From Cadophora sp. MPI-SDFR-AT-0126 (Eukaryota; Ascomycota; Leotiomycetes; Helotiales; Ploettnerulaceae): a DNA stretch of 64,000 bases. Made by a program: the position numbers and the translations under genes. The notes under the pieces are model-generated. The model saw nothing but the letters and a program-made list of their open reading frames with translations, made no database searches and had not been told where the DNA came from. The stretch lies in contig JAGMVK010000001.1 in the NCBI GenBank assembly GCA_020747065.1, positions 2,170,001-2,234,000 on the forward strand, given 5' to 3'. Below, piece by piece: positions 24,259-38,055 of this stretch. How positions within the stretch are numbered: position 1 is the stretch's first letter; every line of letters starts with the position of its first letter.

Positions 24259-24270
24259 ATCTGATTAGAT
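24259..24270 (+). promoter_or_regulatory. Third GATA-type 12-mer upstream of the esterase
   Basis: An exact copy of ATCTGATTAGAT, identical to the ones at 24140 and 38291. Confidence 0.5.
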
Positions 24271-24835
24271 TACACGCACAAAGGCGGCGAGAGTCCGCTT
24301 CTTTACAGGGTGCGTGTCGTCCACTTCCTTGTATACATGGGACGACGGCAAAGGAGGGTCCGTATGCAATGGGAAGAGGAAATCAAAGCCGAGGATGGCC
24401 GGGGCAAAAGAAATGGAAAAGGCGAGATGAAAAGGTGATGCGTTTAGTGTTGAGATTGAGCTAACGCAAAGGGGTATTTGTTTGGTTTGGTAAACCTTTG
24501 TACCTGCCCGGCTCCTCAGGTAGTGATCCCAACACCGGGTCTCAGGTCTCGAAATATGGGAGAGCCTGAGTTTTGGGTGGAATATATGATTGCATTTTAT
24601 GGGATGGGATTGATTAAAAATCATGCCATAGGTATATATGTCTGGTGAATCGATCGAGAATCGAGATTCGAGGGAAATGTTCGGGGTCGTGAGAAGCCGT
24701 CCTTGAGTTTTAAGCGACGGCTCCGAGGGCTGCGTTGCAAAATTTTGATGAATTAAGAATCTCAAGAATTGACTTCAATTACTTGCTTCTCATTTGATTC
24801 ATGTATAGTTTCCTCTTTACAAACCAGTCTCTTTC

Positions 24836-27800
24836 TCACTCCGCAACAGTCTGATGCATGACGTTCGCCCTATAACTCTCACTCCTCTCAAGTAATTCTT
24901 CATGACTCCCCTTATCCACACACCGCCCTTCCTCAATCAAGAATATCACATCCGCCTTCCTAATAGTATGCAAGCGATGCGCAATCGCAATAACTGTGAT
25001 CCCCCTCGCGGCCCTACTCAACCCATCCTGCAACAACCTCTCGCTCTCCGCATCCAGCGCACTCGTCGACTCATCCAGAATCAGCAAACTAGGCTTCCTG
25101 ACCAACGCCCTCGCAATCGACAACCTCTGCTTCTGACCACCGGAGAACTGATTCCCGTTCGGTCCGCAGAGCGTGGAGTATCCGTCTGGCAGGGCCATAA
25201 TGGTGTCGTGGATGTTGGCGAGCTTGCAGGCTTCTTCGATGGAGGCTCGACTGATGGCCTGACCAGGTCGCACTCCGAGACTAATGTTGAATTCAATGCT
25301 GCCTTCGAAGAGTACGCTTTCTTGGGGGACGAGGGCGATGTTGTCGCGAAATGCCACGGAGCGGTGTTTGGTTACGTCGACACCGTCAATTAGAATCCCG
25401 CCAGAGGAAGGAGTGTACAGTCTCTCGATGAGGGAGATTATTGTTGATTTCCCTGCGCCGCTGGGTCCGACTAGAGCGTAGAACTTGCCGGGTCTCATGT
25501 CGATGGACAAGCCATTCAAGACTTTGATGTCAGGACGAGCTGGGTATGAGAAATGCACGTCGCGAAGCTGAACATTCGATGCTTGCGTGATGGGTGTGGA
25601 CGATTGCTTCTCGCCTGCAGCTTCAACGTCTGCTGTGGCCTTGCCGATACTTCCTTGCATTTTATCAGATCCAATCTCGATCAAGCTCAAAATCCTAGCC
25701 ATTGCTGCCCGCGCACTAGATAATTCAGGCGCGAGCGCAAACATCTGACTCCATAACAGAGCGCTGACCAGAAGCGAGAACACCACTATCAAGAACTGCG
25801 TCTGTGTATAATTGCCCACGATGATTTGTTTGGCACCCCACCAATACGCCAGAGCATTAACGAGGTTCCCAAGGAAGTATGTGACTGCTTGCCAGAGACT
25901 TGCTTGTACGGTAACTCTAAATGTCTCTTTTCTCGGCCCTTTGAGCGATTTCCGGTAGGTTTGTAGCGTCTCTTCCTCGAGAGAGAAGGAAGCGATAGTT
26001 TTGATCGATGTGATTGCTTCGACGCCGATATCGACTGATTTGGTATATGCTGTTTCATGCTTCTCCTCGAATTGACCGAGAACCCGAAGTTCCATCAGAC
26101 CAGCTCCGAGTAGGAGTGGCACTAAAGCCAAGCAGACCAGTGCTATCCTCCAGGCGATGATATGTGTCAAGATGATGGCTGCGATGAGGTTGACTGTAAT
26201 GGAGAACAATGTGCCAATCACAGAGCCGCTCAATCCAGCTAATGCATTGCCATCTCTAGTGATATATGACAACAGCATCGCAGGAGTTCGGCCTTTCGAT
26301 TGATGCCATTGCAGATCCTGTTCCATCAACGACCTGAACGACAGAACTCGAACAGAGTAAACAGTCTTCTCCGAAACCCAACCAAATCCCGCCCAGCTGA
26401 TCAGATTGGCAAAGAACTCTATGATGGCCAGTACGAAGAACATGAGTCCATAGAATTCGCCTCGACTGCGGATACTGTTTGCGCTCTTGCAGGGATTCAA
26501 GCTTCCGACTGTGTTTCCGAAGATGACAGCTTCAGCTGAAAATGCACCACCGACTGCTGTGGAGCCAAGAAGGGCGACGAAGATCATAAGTAGATGGGGT
26601 CTTAAAGCTGGTCCGTAGCCTTTGACCAGTGACCAGAGTGTCTTGGACGGGGTCTCTGGTTCTTCCTCCTCGGGTTCGACTGCGGCTTCGCTAACCACCA
26701 ATTCGCCCTTCTCCACGTCAAGCGACAAACTCTTCTCAGTGTCCATGTCGGTCGAAGAGTCTATGTCAGACTTGCTGACGCTGTCCGCGCTAGATTTGGC
26801 TCGATTTGATCCCATGGTCTGTAACCTGACCAATTCGGCGTACGATCCATTCTTGGCCATCAATTCTGAATGAGTCCCTTGTTCTAGAATATGACCCTTG
26901 TGCATAACGATGATATTGTCTGCATTGGTGATTGTGGATAGACGATGTGCAATTGAGATCATGGTTCTACCGCTCGAGATCCCTGCAATGGCACGCTGAA
27001 TACGCTGTTCACTTCTCGAGTCAAGAGATGCTGTGGCTTCGTCTAGAATGAGAACAGCTGGGTCCTTGACGAGGGCCCTGGCAAGAGAAATTCGCTGTTT
27101 CTGGCCACCACTGATCAATCTCCCACTTGATCCTACAACTGTGCCATATCCATGTTGTAATGCGACGATAAACCCATCCGCATCAGCAAGTGCTGCAGCT
27201 TTTTGCACCAAGTTGACAATCTCAACGGCGTCTCTCCCTGCTTTCGCAGCAGCATCCTCGAGACTCTCGCCCTCTCTGACTGCACTGGCTAGATCTGCAA
27301 GGGTAGAACCAAGAAGTGTCGGCTCGAGATGTGCATGATTTGGATTGCTCGAATTGATCAAGCCATGCGCAATGTTCTCGAGCAATGATCGATCCAGAAG
27401 TGAAGGTTCCTGCTGGACCAAACTGAGGAAGCTCCTCAAGTCATGAACATTGACATTTTTTAGATCATGACCATCGAATAAAATTTGTCCCTCCGTCGGA
27501 TCGTACAATCTCCCAACCAAAGCTGCGATGGTTGACTTTCCGCTGCCGGACTGCCCCACGATGGCTGTGTGTTTATTGGCTGGGATACTGAGGTTGATCT
27601 TGTCCAGAACCGTAATCTCTGGCCTGGAAGGATACGTGAAAGAAACATTCCTGAACTCGAAACCGGCTTCTGATTGTGTGAGTCGAAGCCCTGAGTCGCT
27701 GGTACCGTCGATGGAGGGAACACGATCGATATCTCCGATCAATTTGTGGTATGAAGCTACAGCTGCCACGAACAGGTGGAGAAATGGCGCGACTTGGCTG

Positions 27801-28789
27801 AGAAGAAGGGAGGCTGTTACATATTAGCAATGCAAACCGAAATTATCGATAAACATACCTTCAACCAAGATAAAGATCACTGTGAAAACAGCTCCAACAG
27901 TAGTTCCTCCGTCTCCTCGACGGACGGCAGCCGCAATTTGCTTACTTCCCTGCCAGAAGGCCAGACCATTGGCGGAGTATGCCACGAAGTATAAAACTCC
28001 AGATTGTATTCCGACCGCTGTAGCCTTTTTCAATCCTTCCTGCTCGGATGCTTTTAGTTCCTTGGAGAACTTCTCCTCCAATCGAGTATTCGCACCAAAA
28101 GCCTGAACCACCACGATATTCGAAAGAGCTTCTGAAGCAATGGACGAAGCTGTCGCGGCATAATCTGACATAAGACCAGAGTACTTCTCAATGTAATGAC
28201 TTCCAACTAATGACATCAGGAAATATGCCGGGATCAGCGAGATGAGCATCGCTGCAAGCTTCGTATCCTTTATGAAGGCTACGATATAAGCTGTAACGAA
28301 GAACGAGAAACTGGACAAACATATTCCGACCTTCTCAGATGTACCAGATCGAATTGCTTGAATGTCAGTATTAAGACGAGATGCCACTTCTCCTGCAGGC
28401 AGGTTATCGAAGAACAAAGGTTCTTGGCGGAGCAGGTTCTGCAGATATGTTTCTCTCAATCTCTGAGCCAGTCGAGCTCCGGTCAATGTCCAGCATAACA
28501 AGTGAGCGTAGATCAAAACGAACTGAGCGATTGCGAGGTATACGATCAGGAGGATTCTGTGGTTGATATCCTTTTGTTCGTCGCCTCCCGAGCTCGTCTC
28601 AGCTTGATCACAGGTTGCGGCATTGAAATCGTCAAGGAGTTGACCAAAAATGATTCCGATGATTGGGAAGGGAATTCCTGATGCGATGGCTGATACGATA
28701 GCTATCAGAAGAGTTCCAATGTCGCGTGCCGATGGATTTCCAGCGAGAAGTAGCCTGGGATAGCCTGCGAGTTGCTTGATGAGGGCCAT
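24836..28789 (-). CDS. ABCB-type multidrug/siderophore ABC transporter, full length
   Basis: Minus-strand exons are 28789-27859 and 27813-24836 (1302 aa), with a 45-nt GTATGT…AACAG intron. The order is TMD1-NBD1-TMD2-NBD2. NBD1 has Walker A GQSGSGKST (about residue 400), signature ISGGQKQR and Walker B AVLILDEATAS. NBD2 has GPSGAGKST (about 1070), FSGGQKQR and SLLILDESTSA. All catalytic motifs are intact, so both ATP sites look active. It is a P-glycoprotein/MDR-type exporter. Position between a SidJ-like esterase and the NPS6/SidD gene matches SitT or AbcB of the A. fumigatus siderophore locus, so export of siderophore or its breakdown products is likely. That substrate is inferred from context. 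A GATA-type 12-mer lies 430 bp upstream. Confidence 0.9.
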
Positions 28790-30038
28790 TGTGATTGCAC
28801 CACTTTGGTGTCGAGTTCAAACAAGACTCTCAAAGTATCGTCGAGCTTCAACTGAGCAGGATCCAATTCCTCGCGAACAAGAAAGATCGACAAACTTTCC
28901 AAACCAAGCTTCGTCCCAGAGACCCATTGATCGATCGTCCCATGACTGTTTGGCTAGGCAAATGCTTGAATAGACTTGGTTCTCACACTGCTCGGTACCA
29001 CGGTACCAACTGTATGCATGAATACCTGCATCTAGCTGTTGCCATTTCGACCAGTTGATTTACGTAAAAGACCCCTGATCAAACTTCCTTTTTGATTTCG
29101 CCGAGATGGTTCTTAGGGTGTCATGCATGCATCATGCAGCAAGCATCTGCCCAAAAACACACCATGTGTCCACGCCATTCGGCTCAACTAGACAGATTCG
29201 ATGAAGCGCAAGAAAATTTTCATCTGATAAGATTAGATAAAATCCAATCGCCATCAACAAGTGGGTTACATTCGGATGCACTGACCTTCCTAACTCGAGA
29301 GAATTACCGTTGGAAAAGCAAGGTGTGCGAGGAGAGAAGCTTCAGGGGTTGACCCGTTTTTATCATTGCGATATCGGATGTATCTAAATCGACAATAAGT
29401 CGTGGGATTCAAGAATTCGAAGGATCGTGGTAAAGCTTGCCGCTTTTGATTTTCTTATTCTTAGGCTTAGGCAAGTAAAGCTTCACTAGTGAGCTAGTGG
29501 CGACAGGAAGTTAATTGATAGTGAGGTAGGTTCGGTAGGCGTGCTCATAAATTGTTCTGCCGCCCACAGCGCAGCAGGATGCGATTGCTGGAGCCTGCCT
29601 ATGGCAGTAGAGTCTAGTAGCAACATGGCCCGGCTCAAGTACCAGGAGATTAGGTATCTGTCTGTCTGTTTAGTGGTGATGCGATGCTTGTTGACTTGTT
29701 GTGTACTGGTAGAAAGCAGGAAGAAGGGAGAGGCGAGTTTTGACATGCTAGATAGAAGTTCTGCTACTGTATCTTTTAGCTGGCTGAGAATGTGACAACA
29801 AGCTCTCCTCTAGTATTGCTGAAATAGAACAATTTAAAACTCAAATTGATATCTCATGCTAGAACTTTATAAACATAACTTCGAAAACAGAACTCCTCTG
29901 ATATATAAAAACATAGCCGTAAACACGTGACCCAGATAGGATCTCGTCGCCGTCCTCCTCTTGTCCCCGCAAGCATCATCGTTGGAGCATCTCAGCATCG
30001 TCTACAACCTCAATGATCAATGCTACGCGCATTTGTGG
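28790..30038. other. Promoter of the ABC gene and 3' flank of the NRPS gene
   Basis: No supported gene in 1.25 kb. A GATA-type site is at 29222-29233. A short inverted repeat around CGGTACCACGGTACC (28991-29007) is also visible. Confidence 0.5.
29222..29233 (+). promoter_or_regulatory. SreA-like GATA site in the ABC transporter promoter
   Basis: ATCTGATAAGAT includes an exact ATCWGATAA and is followed within two bases by TAGATAA, a second GATA core. It lies about 430 bp upstream of the transporter ATG at 28789. Confidence 0.6.
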
Positions 30039-33000
30039 CTAGACAGCTCGCCGAAATATCTCCTCACCAAGCAACACGTGGTCACCCCTCGTCGTCAACT
30101 CCTCCACGGTCTTTGCCAACTCGTCCAGGGTCGAATCAACAAACGCGACATCTCTCTCACTTCCAACCACACCAACACAAGTCTGTCCATCCCGAGCAAA
30201 CGAAACAACCTTCAAAGGATAAGCCGCATCGCCATGCGGATTCAAGATCTCCACCCTTGCCACACCTCCCGCGAAAGGCATGGTATCGAAATCCTCAAAG
30301 TCCTGGTGATGAACAATCGAGTCAAAGAAGTGAGCCTCGGGTGACCACTCAGTACACTCCTTTGAGATCTTATCGAATCCCAAGAAGTCCTGTGCTGACG
30401 ACTCGGCGCTTTGTGTCTGTACGAACTTCAGAAGGTCCATGGCTGTCCAACTCGACACGAACACCACTCGAATCGGCGTGAATTGGTAACAAGGACCCAT
30501 CACGTTCTCGATATTTGCTAGATCGATGTTTCTACCGGAACTGATGCCACCGAAAGTTACATCTGGCTTCTGGAGACGTCGAGCAAGAACCAATGACCAT
30601 GCGGCTGTGAGCAAGTTCGCCGTGGTAATCTCCTCAGGTCGCTGGGAGATATTGACGGGTTTGGTCTGGAATATGGCCTTGTCCGTTGGTTGAACTGAGG
30701 TTCCCTCAAGTACGGATAGCATTGAACCACTAAGAAGGTTGCGCCAGTACGAGATCGCCTTCCTCTGAACCCTCTCATCGTCAATTCGTGCCATGTATGA
30801 GGAGAATGGTTCAGATTCGACGACTGAGTCTCCACTGTACAACGCCTCCAAATCCCGAAGGACCATTGGTAGAGAATTTCCGTCATATTGAGCATGCGAA
30901 AGCCCAATGATCAGGCATTCTCTCTCCTTGCCTTCAACATGAAGTATCTTCAAGAACGATGACCCGAGCTGGAACTCTGATTCAATCTCGGCAGTGCAAA
31001 GCTCGTTGACATATTGCTCAAGATCTCCTTCAGTCTGGTGCCTGGTCACAGGAGAGTCCAGCTGCTCTACTACAACCTGCAAGAACTTCGAGTCGTGTTC
31101 GATGAAAACCGTCCGCAGAATATCATGAGTCTCAACCAGAGATTTGCATGCATCGAAGAGTTTCTTTCGATCGATGCCTTTCCCGAGATACAACATCGTA
31201 TATTGTATCGATGTACGCAACTCTTGAACTGTTCCTCTGATGTCAAGGGCTTGCGAATCTGTAACTGGCAAAACATCTTGGATAACCCAGGCCGGGTCTG
31301 CAAGTTTTGGCTGTACAACTTCGGATAAGAACGACCCGACCTCGGAAAGCCGAAATGTTGAAAAGGGCTTGTAGGGCTGAACCTTCTGCTGCATCACCTG
31401 GTTGACTCTCAAAACTTTCGCAGCATCACCAAGGCGCATATGATTGAAAATATCTGCTACTGATAGCGCATGACCTTGAGATCGAAGACTGGACGCCAAT
31501 TTCATGGCTAGGACTGAATCACCACCGAGTCGGAAGAAGTTGTCCTCCACGTCGATTTGTTCTGGGCTTGTGCCCAGGATATTTGCCCATGCAGTTCGCA
31601 AGATATCTTCCGATGCAGTCAGATTATTCTGGGCTGTTTTCAGCCAAGCCTCTGTGAACCCTACAGCCAAGTGTACGAGGACATTTTGGGGGATTTTGGA
31701 GGCAAGTTGATTGAGCATCGCATGGTCAATCAGCCCCTCAGTTGGCAGTCTATCGACAACAACGTAGGATGATGGGATCATGTGTGACGGCAGAGATTTT
31801 TCGATGGACTTATCCAGCCTTTTGATTGCTTCAACAAGACTGATCGAAATTCTGCTCAAGACCGTAATCCGGCAGCCAGAATCGCTAGTCACTTCGTGCG
31901 GCGCCGACAGAAGTTCAATTTCTTCCATGGTATCCTGCCGCTCGAGAAAAAGAATCAACTCTGGATCCTCCTGGTCTGATGGATTGCGTTGAGCTGCGGC
32001 AGAACGAACGCTTGGCGGAAGATGTCTTACGACATGAGCTTCGAGACCAGGGATGTCTACAGCATGGCCGTGGATTGGGATGCTGTTGTCTTTTCGACCG
32101 ACGAATACCAAAGTCCCATCTTCTCGTAACTCGACCATATCACCAGTTGACTGGACTTTGCCAGTTCGACCAGGATAATGTGAGCTTCCTGCCAACAGCC
32201 AAGCGGGAGACTCAACGCCTTCACCTGGGATCGGCCCCTCCAGCCAGAGTTCACCTACGCATCCAATGGGCGATAGGAGTGACGGATTTTGTGGATCGCA
32301 TACCCAAGGAACAATTGCTCGTGGATAGGTCGATCCTGGCTGTACAGATACATGTGCTTGCAGTTTTGAAGCATTCAAAACCAACGGAGGCGTCTGGTTC
32401 CACTGCCAAATTCTGTTCAATTCTGCTTCGGGCAAGCAGGATACCTCATCCAGTTTTCTTGACAGGCCTTTTGTCAATTGAGAGCAAGCCACTTCAAGCT
32501 GAACAAGGATGCGTTCCATCGTAGCAACTTCGATCAGATTGCTGTCGAAGTTCGCGCAGACTCTCAATCCCCCCTTGCGGGTCCCGAAAGCAACCATGAG
32601 TGGGTACGGATTGAAATGTAGTGCTTCGCGTACGACATCTCCATACTCAAACCCAAGCTCGCTCCCAGCATACTCTGGCTCTGGCTGAATCACCAGGCCT
32701 GTACCTGCTTCAGACGCATGTTGGGCATCTTTGCTGACCTTTCGGATATTCTGCCAGCCCATATGCTGGTATGGTGTACGAGCCAAAACACTCTGCTGGA
32801 CAGTCTGGAGATATGACTCAATCGTTGTCGAACGATGGATTCGAATGCGTACAGGAACAGTTGCGATCAATGGACCTACGATCCCCTCGACTCCAGGGAG
32901 TGGAATATCTCGACCAGTCAGTGTCTCGCCAAAGAGAACGTCGTCGCTGCCTGTGTACTGTGATGCCACAAGAGCCCAAGCACCACGAATCAATGTCGCC

Positions 33001-36000
33001 ACTGTAAATGGTGAACCAGCAGCCGTTTCGAGTGATATTTTATGCTCAAGGAACGAATCAGGAGTCGCCAAATAATCCCTGAATGGGAGACGCGGGAATT
33101 GTGGTCCCACAGCGCCATGCAATTCCCGTCGCCAGAAATCCTGCATCGCCACTTTGTCTGTGTCCTGGACGTACTTGACGAAGTCTTTCATCTGGGCTTG
33201 CAACTCAAAAGGCTGGTTTTGTAAAGCATTGCTCACATTTTTCAGCACCAATGGTTCCGACCATCCATCGTAGAGAACATGATGAACTGTCCAGACCATG
33301 TATTGCTTTCCGTCGGAATTGATTATGGCATACCGAGCGAGGTCTTGCCCAAGCTCCATTCTTTCCAAACGGTCATCTTCGAGGTATTTTGCCAAATCAA
33401 TTGCGGTCCTCCAAGACACGCTTCTCTTGAGGACGACCTGCTGTAGACCAGGTTCTGAAAGTTGAGCCAAGCGAGTCCGTAAAATGGGAGTTGCTGCAAC
33501 GACATCCTCCCATGCTTTCTTCCAAGCATCGAGGCTAACTGTCGAGGGTATACAAGCGACACGTTGAGCAATGTAGGCTTTGCTCGACCGAATTGAGAAG
33601 GTGAACAGAGATTCTTGGGTAGGTGTGCACGGATGGATATCTTCTACGGCTAACGGATCTGATCCACACGCTTGTGCTGCTTCGATACATGCGCTCTCGA
33701 CATCTTGAGATATCATGGAGAATGCTTTTGTTTCTGCTTTAGTCTCGGGATTGCCGACCTTGACAGTGCTTGCCATCCCTTCAAGTGTAGGATTACCGAA
33801 TGTACTGGTCACTGAAAGGTCGAGGCCTTGCAATCTGCAGACCGACACCAGTTTCATGGCAGTCAAAGACTCGCCACCAAGAGCGAAGAAGTTGTCGTCT
33901 AGCCTAATGGTTTCCGGATCGATCTTCAATGCCTCGCCCCATCCTTGGCGTAGTCGCTGCTCGAGCTCATTCAGCTCTCGAGTAGGAGTGCTCGATGAGT
34001 CTTGGTCGAGCTGCCTCAAGTCCACTTTCGCTCCGAATGCTCGCAGTCGTTTCCTGTCCGTCTTTCCTGAGATCAAAACAGGTATGTAGCTCGGTGGGAT
34101 GTACGCATTCGGTACCATGTATCGTGGCAACGTCTCTCTAACGTCTGCATCAGCTTTCGCCAGTGCGAGGCGTAATTCTGCGGACAATTCTCCAAGCTTC
34201 AATTCATCATTCGCAAGTCCCTTTGTAGATTGAGGTGCGATGAAAGCTACCAAGGCTGGCTGTCCTCCTGTTCCCTGAGGCGTGATAACCTCTGCAATCA
34301 CGTTCACATCTGCGGGAAGTCTCGCTTTGAGTTGGCTTTCAATTTCGCTCAGCTCAACGCGCTGTCCACGCAATTTGACTTGCGTGTCTTGTCGTCCAAC
34401 AAATACGATATTTCCAGAACCATCGGGATCATACATGCCAATGTCTCCAGACTTGTACAGCCGACCCCTTCGACCAGGGAACTTGTCATGACCAGCAGTA
34501 AGCCACGGCGGATCAACGATAAACGCAGCTGCCGTTTTTTCTGGATCATTCAAGTATCCCTGTCCAACAATCGGACCCTCAACAAGCAATTCTCCCACAG
34601 CACCGACAGGCATCAATCGATTATGATCATTCGGATCAACAATCCAGATTGCCGCTCCATTACCAGGTCCGATTGAGATATAATCTCTGCCAGTTGCGGC
34701 GCTGCTATTTACTGTACATCCAATCGTACATTCACAAGGACCATATCCAATGATGATCCTAGTTACTTGACCCCAGTAATTAACATCTCGTGGCGAAGCT
34801 GCTTCTCCTCCAAGACCGAGTCCACTAAGCGAGGCAATAACATCTGGTTCCAATATGCGGGCGACAGAAGGCGTTAGGCCGGCATAATTGACTCGCATTC
34901 TTCGCATCGCTCCATTGATATCATTCAATCGATCTTCGTCTGATGGGATACAGAGACATCCGCCGTTGCCGAGGGTGAGCAGCATACTGTCGATACTGAC
35001 ATCGAATGCGTACGATGCGAAATCCAGCACTCTAGATTCCTCCGTGTATCCGACAGCTTTCGCCCTAGGAATCGCGCTACTTGTATACGTCTCATGGGAG
35101 ATCTTAACACCTTTGGGTGTGCCTGTACTCCCAGAAGTGAAGATGATGTACATCAGCGCATCAGATGGGACCTCTTCCAGCGTAGGTAACTCCTCGTCTT
35201 TTGCGAACGCTTCTTCATCAATGATCAGCATCTGTCCTTCCGACAATATCTCTCTCGCCAATCTTTCTTGTTTCCGCGAGCACAGAATCATCTGCGCGCC
35301 AACCTGGTCCCGCATATTCTGCAGCCTTGCGACTGGAAGTGACGGATCCATCATCACCATTGTTGCGCCAGCTTTCATCACTGCCAACACAGCCACAATT
35401 GTCCACCTTGACTTTTCAAAACACACAGGCATGAAGTCGTGCAACTTTACTCCCATATCTCGGAGTCTTCCAGCAGTAATACTCGAATATCGATCGACTT
35501 GGGCATAAGACAAATCGCCATCCCATGATGCGATTGCTGTCTTGTCTGGATGCGATGCTGAGCGAGACGAGATCATCGTGTGCATGCAGGAATTGTATGT
35601 TGGTGGTAGCGGTGATGTCCAGCTCCAGATCGAGGAGAGATCGCTTGGTGTTGGACTGAGAAGTGACGATATTGTGGCTGTTGGTGAGGAGATACAGGCG
35701 TGTATTGTGTCGACCAGTGTTGATATGTGATGCGAAATTGTGAAAGGGAGCATATTATTGGGATATCTCACCGTTCGTATCTCAAGTACGCCAGCTCCGA
35801 AGCGGGTTTCAAGTTGCAAGCCCTTCAGAGTGAGCACTTTGTCAGTCGTCTAGAGGATTTCGCTCACCTCTTTCTCTTCATTAGCCAACGAAGTACTACT
35901 CAGCAGTAGCGAAACATTCGTCGCCTTTCTGTTCCACGGTGTAACATCCAGAATATACCTCGAAATCGCCGCACTCGCCTCTTCAACCGTAGTTTCAAGC

Positions 36001-36281
36001 CCCGGCATTATTTCCTCCATCTTCAGACATCGCATCTCGGTTTCTTGCTCCACGCCATCTTCGCGAGATACATATGTCCAGTCGAAGTTCACAATTCCTT
36101 CGCGTGTGCGGAGGAGAACGATGAGCCAGGACAAGAGAATGACTTCTTCGCGTGTGTTTGTTGGTGTTGGATATTCACTTGCAGCTGTGAGCCCGTGGAT
36201 CTCGATCGTTCTGGCGGTTTGGATGCTTGGAGATTCATCTTCTGGCCGGGTAGCCAGTTCTTCGACTTGAATTGAACCCAT
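30039..36281 (-). CDS. nps6/sidD: Extracellular-siderophore NRPS, NPS6/SidD type
   Basis: Minus-strand exons are 36281-35868 and 35822-30039 (2065 aa), with a 45-nt GTGAGC…GAAG intron. Domains in order: N-terminal region (1-230); adenylation domain with TSGSTGTPKG (about 345-355) and YKSGDIGMY; carrier with LGGES (Ser about 770); condensation domain with HHVLYDG (about 965-971); a shortened, degenerate adenylation remnant of about 250 residues (about 1245-1490) that has ELWLEGPI and GKVQSTGDM but lacks the phosphate-binding loop; second carrier LGGDS (Ser about 1554); and a last condensation domain with SHAQYDG. A-T-C-degenerate A-T-C is the diagnostic layout of NPS6/SidD, which joins N5-acyl-N5-hydroxyornithine units into fusarinine- or coprogen-type siderophores. 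The exact product cannot be read from sequence. Confidence 0.93.
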
Positions 36282-37451
36282 GATAAATGCAGTACAGGTT
36301 GTTATTTTTCTTCCTTTCCAGGTCTTTACAATCGTTTCGTTTCGTTCGTTTCCTTTCAATTCAAGTTCCCGCAGGCCAATTGCAAGCGCAAAGCATCGTA
36401 CATATAATCAAGCATCTATTACACATCAGTCGGTGGCATACTCTCACTCGCCAACCAAAATTCAGGGCGGCAAGTTTCCCAGTTTCCAGATGGCCGTCGT
36501 GAAAAGCAAACATAACCAAAACATTGGGACTTACCAAGCAGCAACACCAATATCTATTCCTCCAAAAGCAAATAAAAACAAGTTCCCTGATAATAGCACA
36601 GTCAAAAGCGGGCAGCTATCACCTAGCTTTTTTCAAGTAGCTCCTCCATCCCAGCGGTCCTGTCCTGCATGAGGGAATGATGAACCGCTCCGATGACATC
36701 TGACAAGGACCCCTCACCACGATCCGCAGTACCACCTCCCTACCTAGGTAAGTACCGATCGATAACTAGGCTACCTTGCCAACTACCTTGGAGGTGGGTT
36801 GAAACTGCATTTCATAGCTGTTAAAGCAGCATTGGATCGTCAATCCGCGTAGACTACCGAGCTAGACACCCGAGCCGGAGCGGACTCCACTGTGATGCTG
36901 GGAGGGATATGCTGCATACGCATTGGTAGACTATTTGTGATCCTTGTTACCTGAGCCCTTTACTTATTTCTAACCCGCTTTCTATTTTACGAGGGACTTG
37001 ATGACAAGAGTGCGAGATCGGTGGCGGGTAGAGACGGGGGCATTCTTCTTACTCGGTGGCCATTATCAAAAGAAAGCCTTCTATACTTGGTATCCAAGAT
37101 CGAGACCGACAAAAGAAACTGTTGCCGACTCACAGTTCGGTAGTGAAGTGGACTCCAAATGCATGTGGGCCGCCAGAAGTGGAGCGAGTATTCGAGTTGC
37201 CCCTCGTCCCAAGTGTACCAAGACGTCCTTGAGAACACTTGGAAGTTCGCATAGCCAGCTGCACAGTCACCAGTGGGTCTCCCACGCAATCCTTCCACGT
37301 CTCGCAGATCGAAGCTAGACACCAATCACTAAAAACAAATCACCAGCAAAACCGTCGATCAAGAAACATGTGGACTTGGAAAGTGCGGATGCCGAGCAAA
37401 GCGGGTAGGGCCTCGGCGCACGGCAGAAGCGGATGCACGAATTTCAGCGGG

Positions 37452-37484
37452 ATCTGATAACTTAAAAGATTGATCTAATCAGAT
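37452..37484. promoter_or_regulatory. GATA-type sites between NRPS and MFS genes (group 1)
   Basis: ATCTGATAA at 37452-37460 is an exact SreA-type core. ATCTAATCAGAT at 37473-37484 is the reverse complement of the recurring 12-mer ATCTGATTAGAT. The group is 1.17 kb upstream of the NRPS ATG. Confidence 0.55.
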
Positions 37485-38025
37485 TAGATGGCAGGCATCG
37501 ATTGATGGAGGCAGGGAGTGTGTCCAGAGAAGGAAGCTCCGGTGCGTGGCCGATGCATGATGGAGGAGGGATGGAGGGGTAGTGAAAAATTCTGCTTGCT
37601 TGGCGTGAAGGGAGATGTTTTTGGAGAAGTGGAGATTGCAGGCTGGATGCTTCGAGGAATGTAATTCGAGGCAATGACGGGGCCTGACAGAAGGAACTTG
37701 GAAGATTTGTCTTTCGCCATATTCTCTGCTGGTCGAAAGCCCGATTATGCTCTCCATCCTCTGAATCTTCGGAGTATCTGCATTGATTAAGGATCGCTAA
37801 TTTCGAACGGCAGAACTGCGTATACGGTACCTGCCACACCTTCAGATGCGCTTCTGCAGCCATCGTGAAGATGGAGGTTCGCTGTTGCATCCCTAGGCAT
37901 CATGCAGCCGACGGCATGCATCCTAAAAGTCAAGAAGAAGATATCGAAGACGGGAGCAAATAAACGGCATCCACATCGAACCACTTTTAAAGTGGACGCT
38001 CCCTGCAGGCGGCACGAGCGGCATC

Positions 38026-38055
38026 ATCTAATCAGATCATCTCATCTTATCAGAT
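38026..38055 (-). promoter_or_regulatory. Tandem GATA-type sites upstream of the MFS transporter (group 2)
   Basis: ATCTAATCAGAT (38026-38037) and ATCTTATCAGAT (38044-38055) are both reverse-strand copies of the 12-mer, exactly 18 bp apart. The second contains an exact ATCWGATAA on the minus strand. They lie about 740 bp before the MFS ATG. Confidence 0.6.

Larger units (their letters stand above)
23579..24835. other. Intergenic upstream of the esterase, carrying GATA-type sites
   Basis: No supported gene. It contains the esterase promoter and the 3' flank of the ABC gene. The notable content is the group of iron-GATA-like sites at 24106-24270. Confidence 0.6.
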
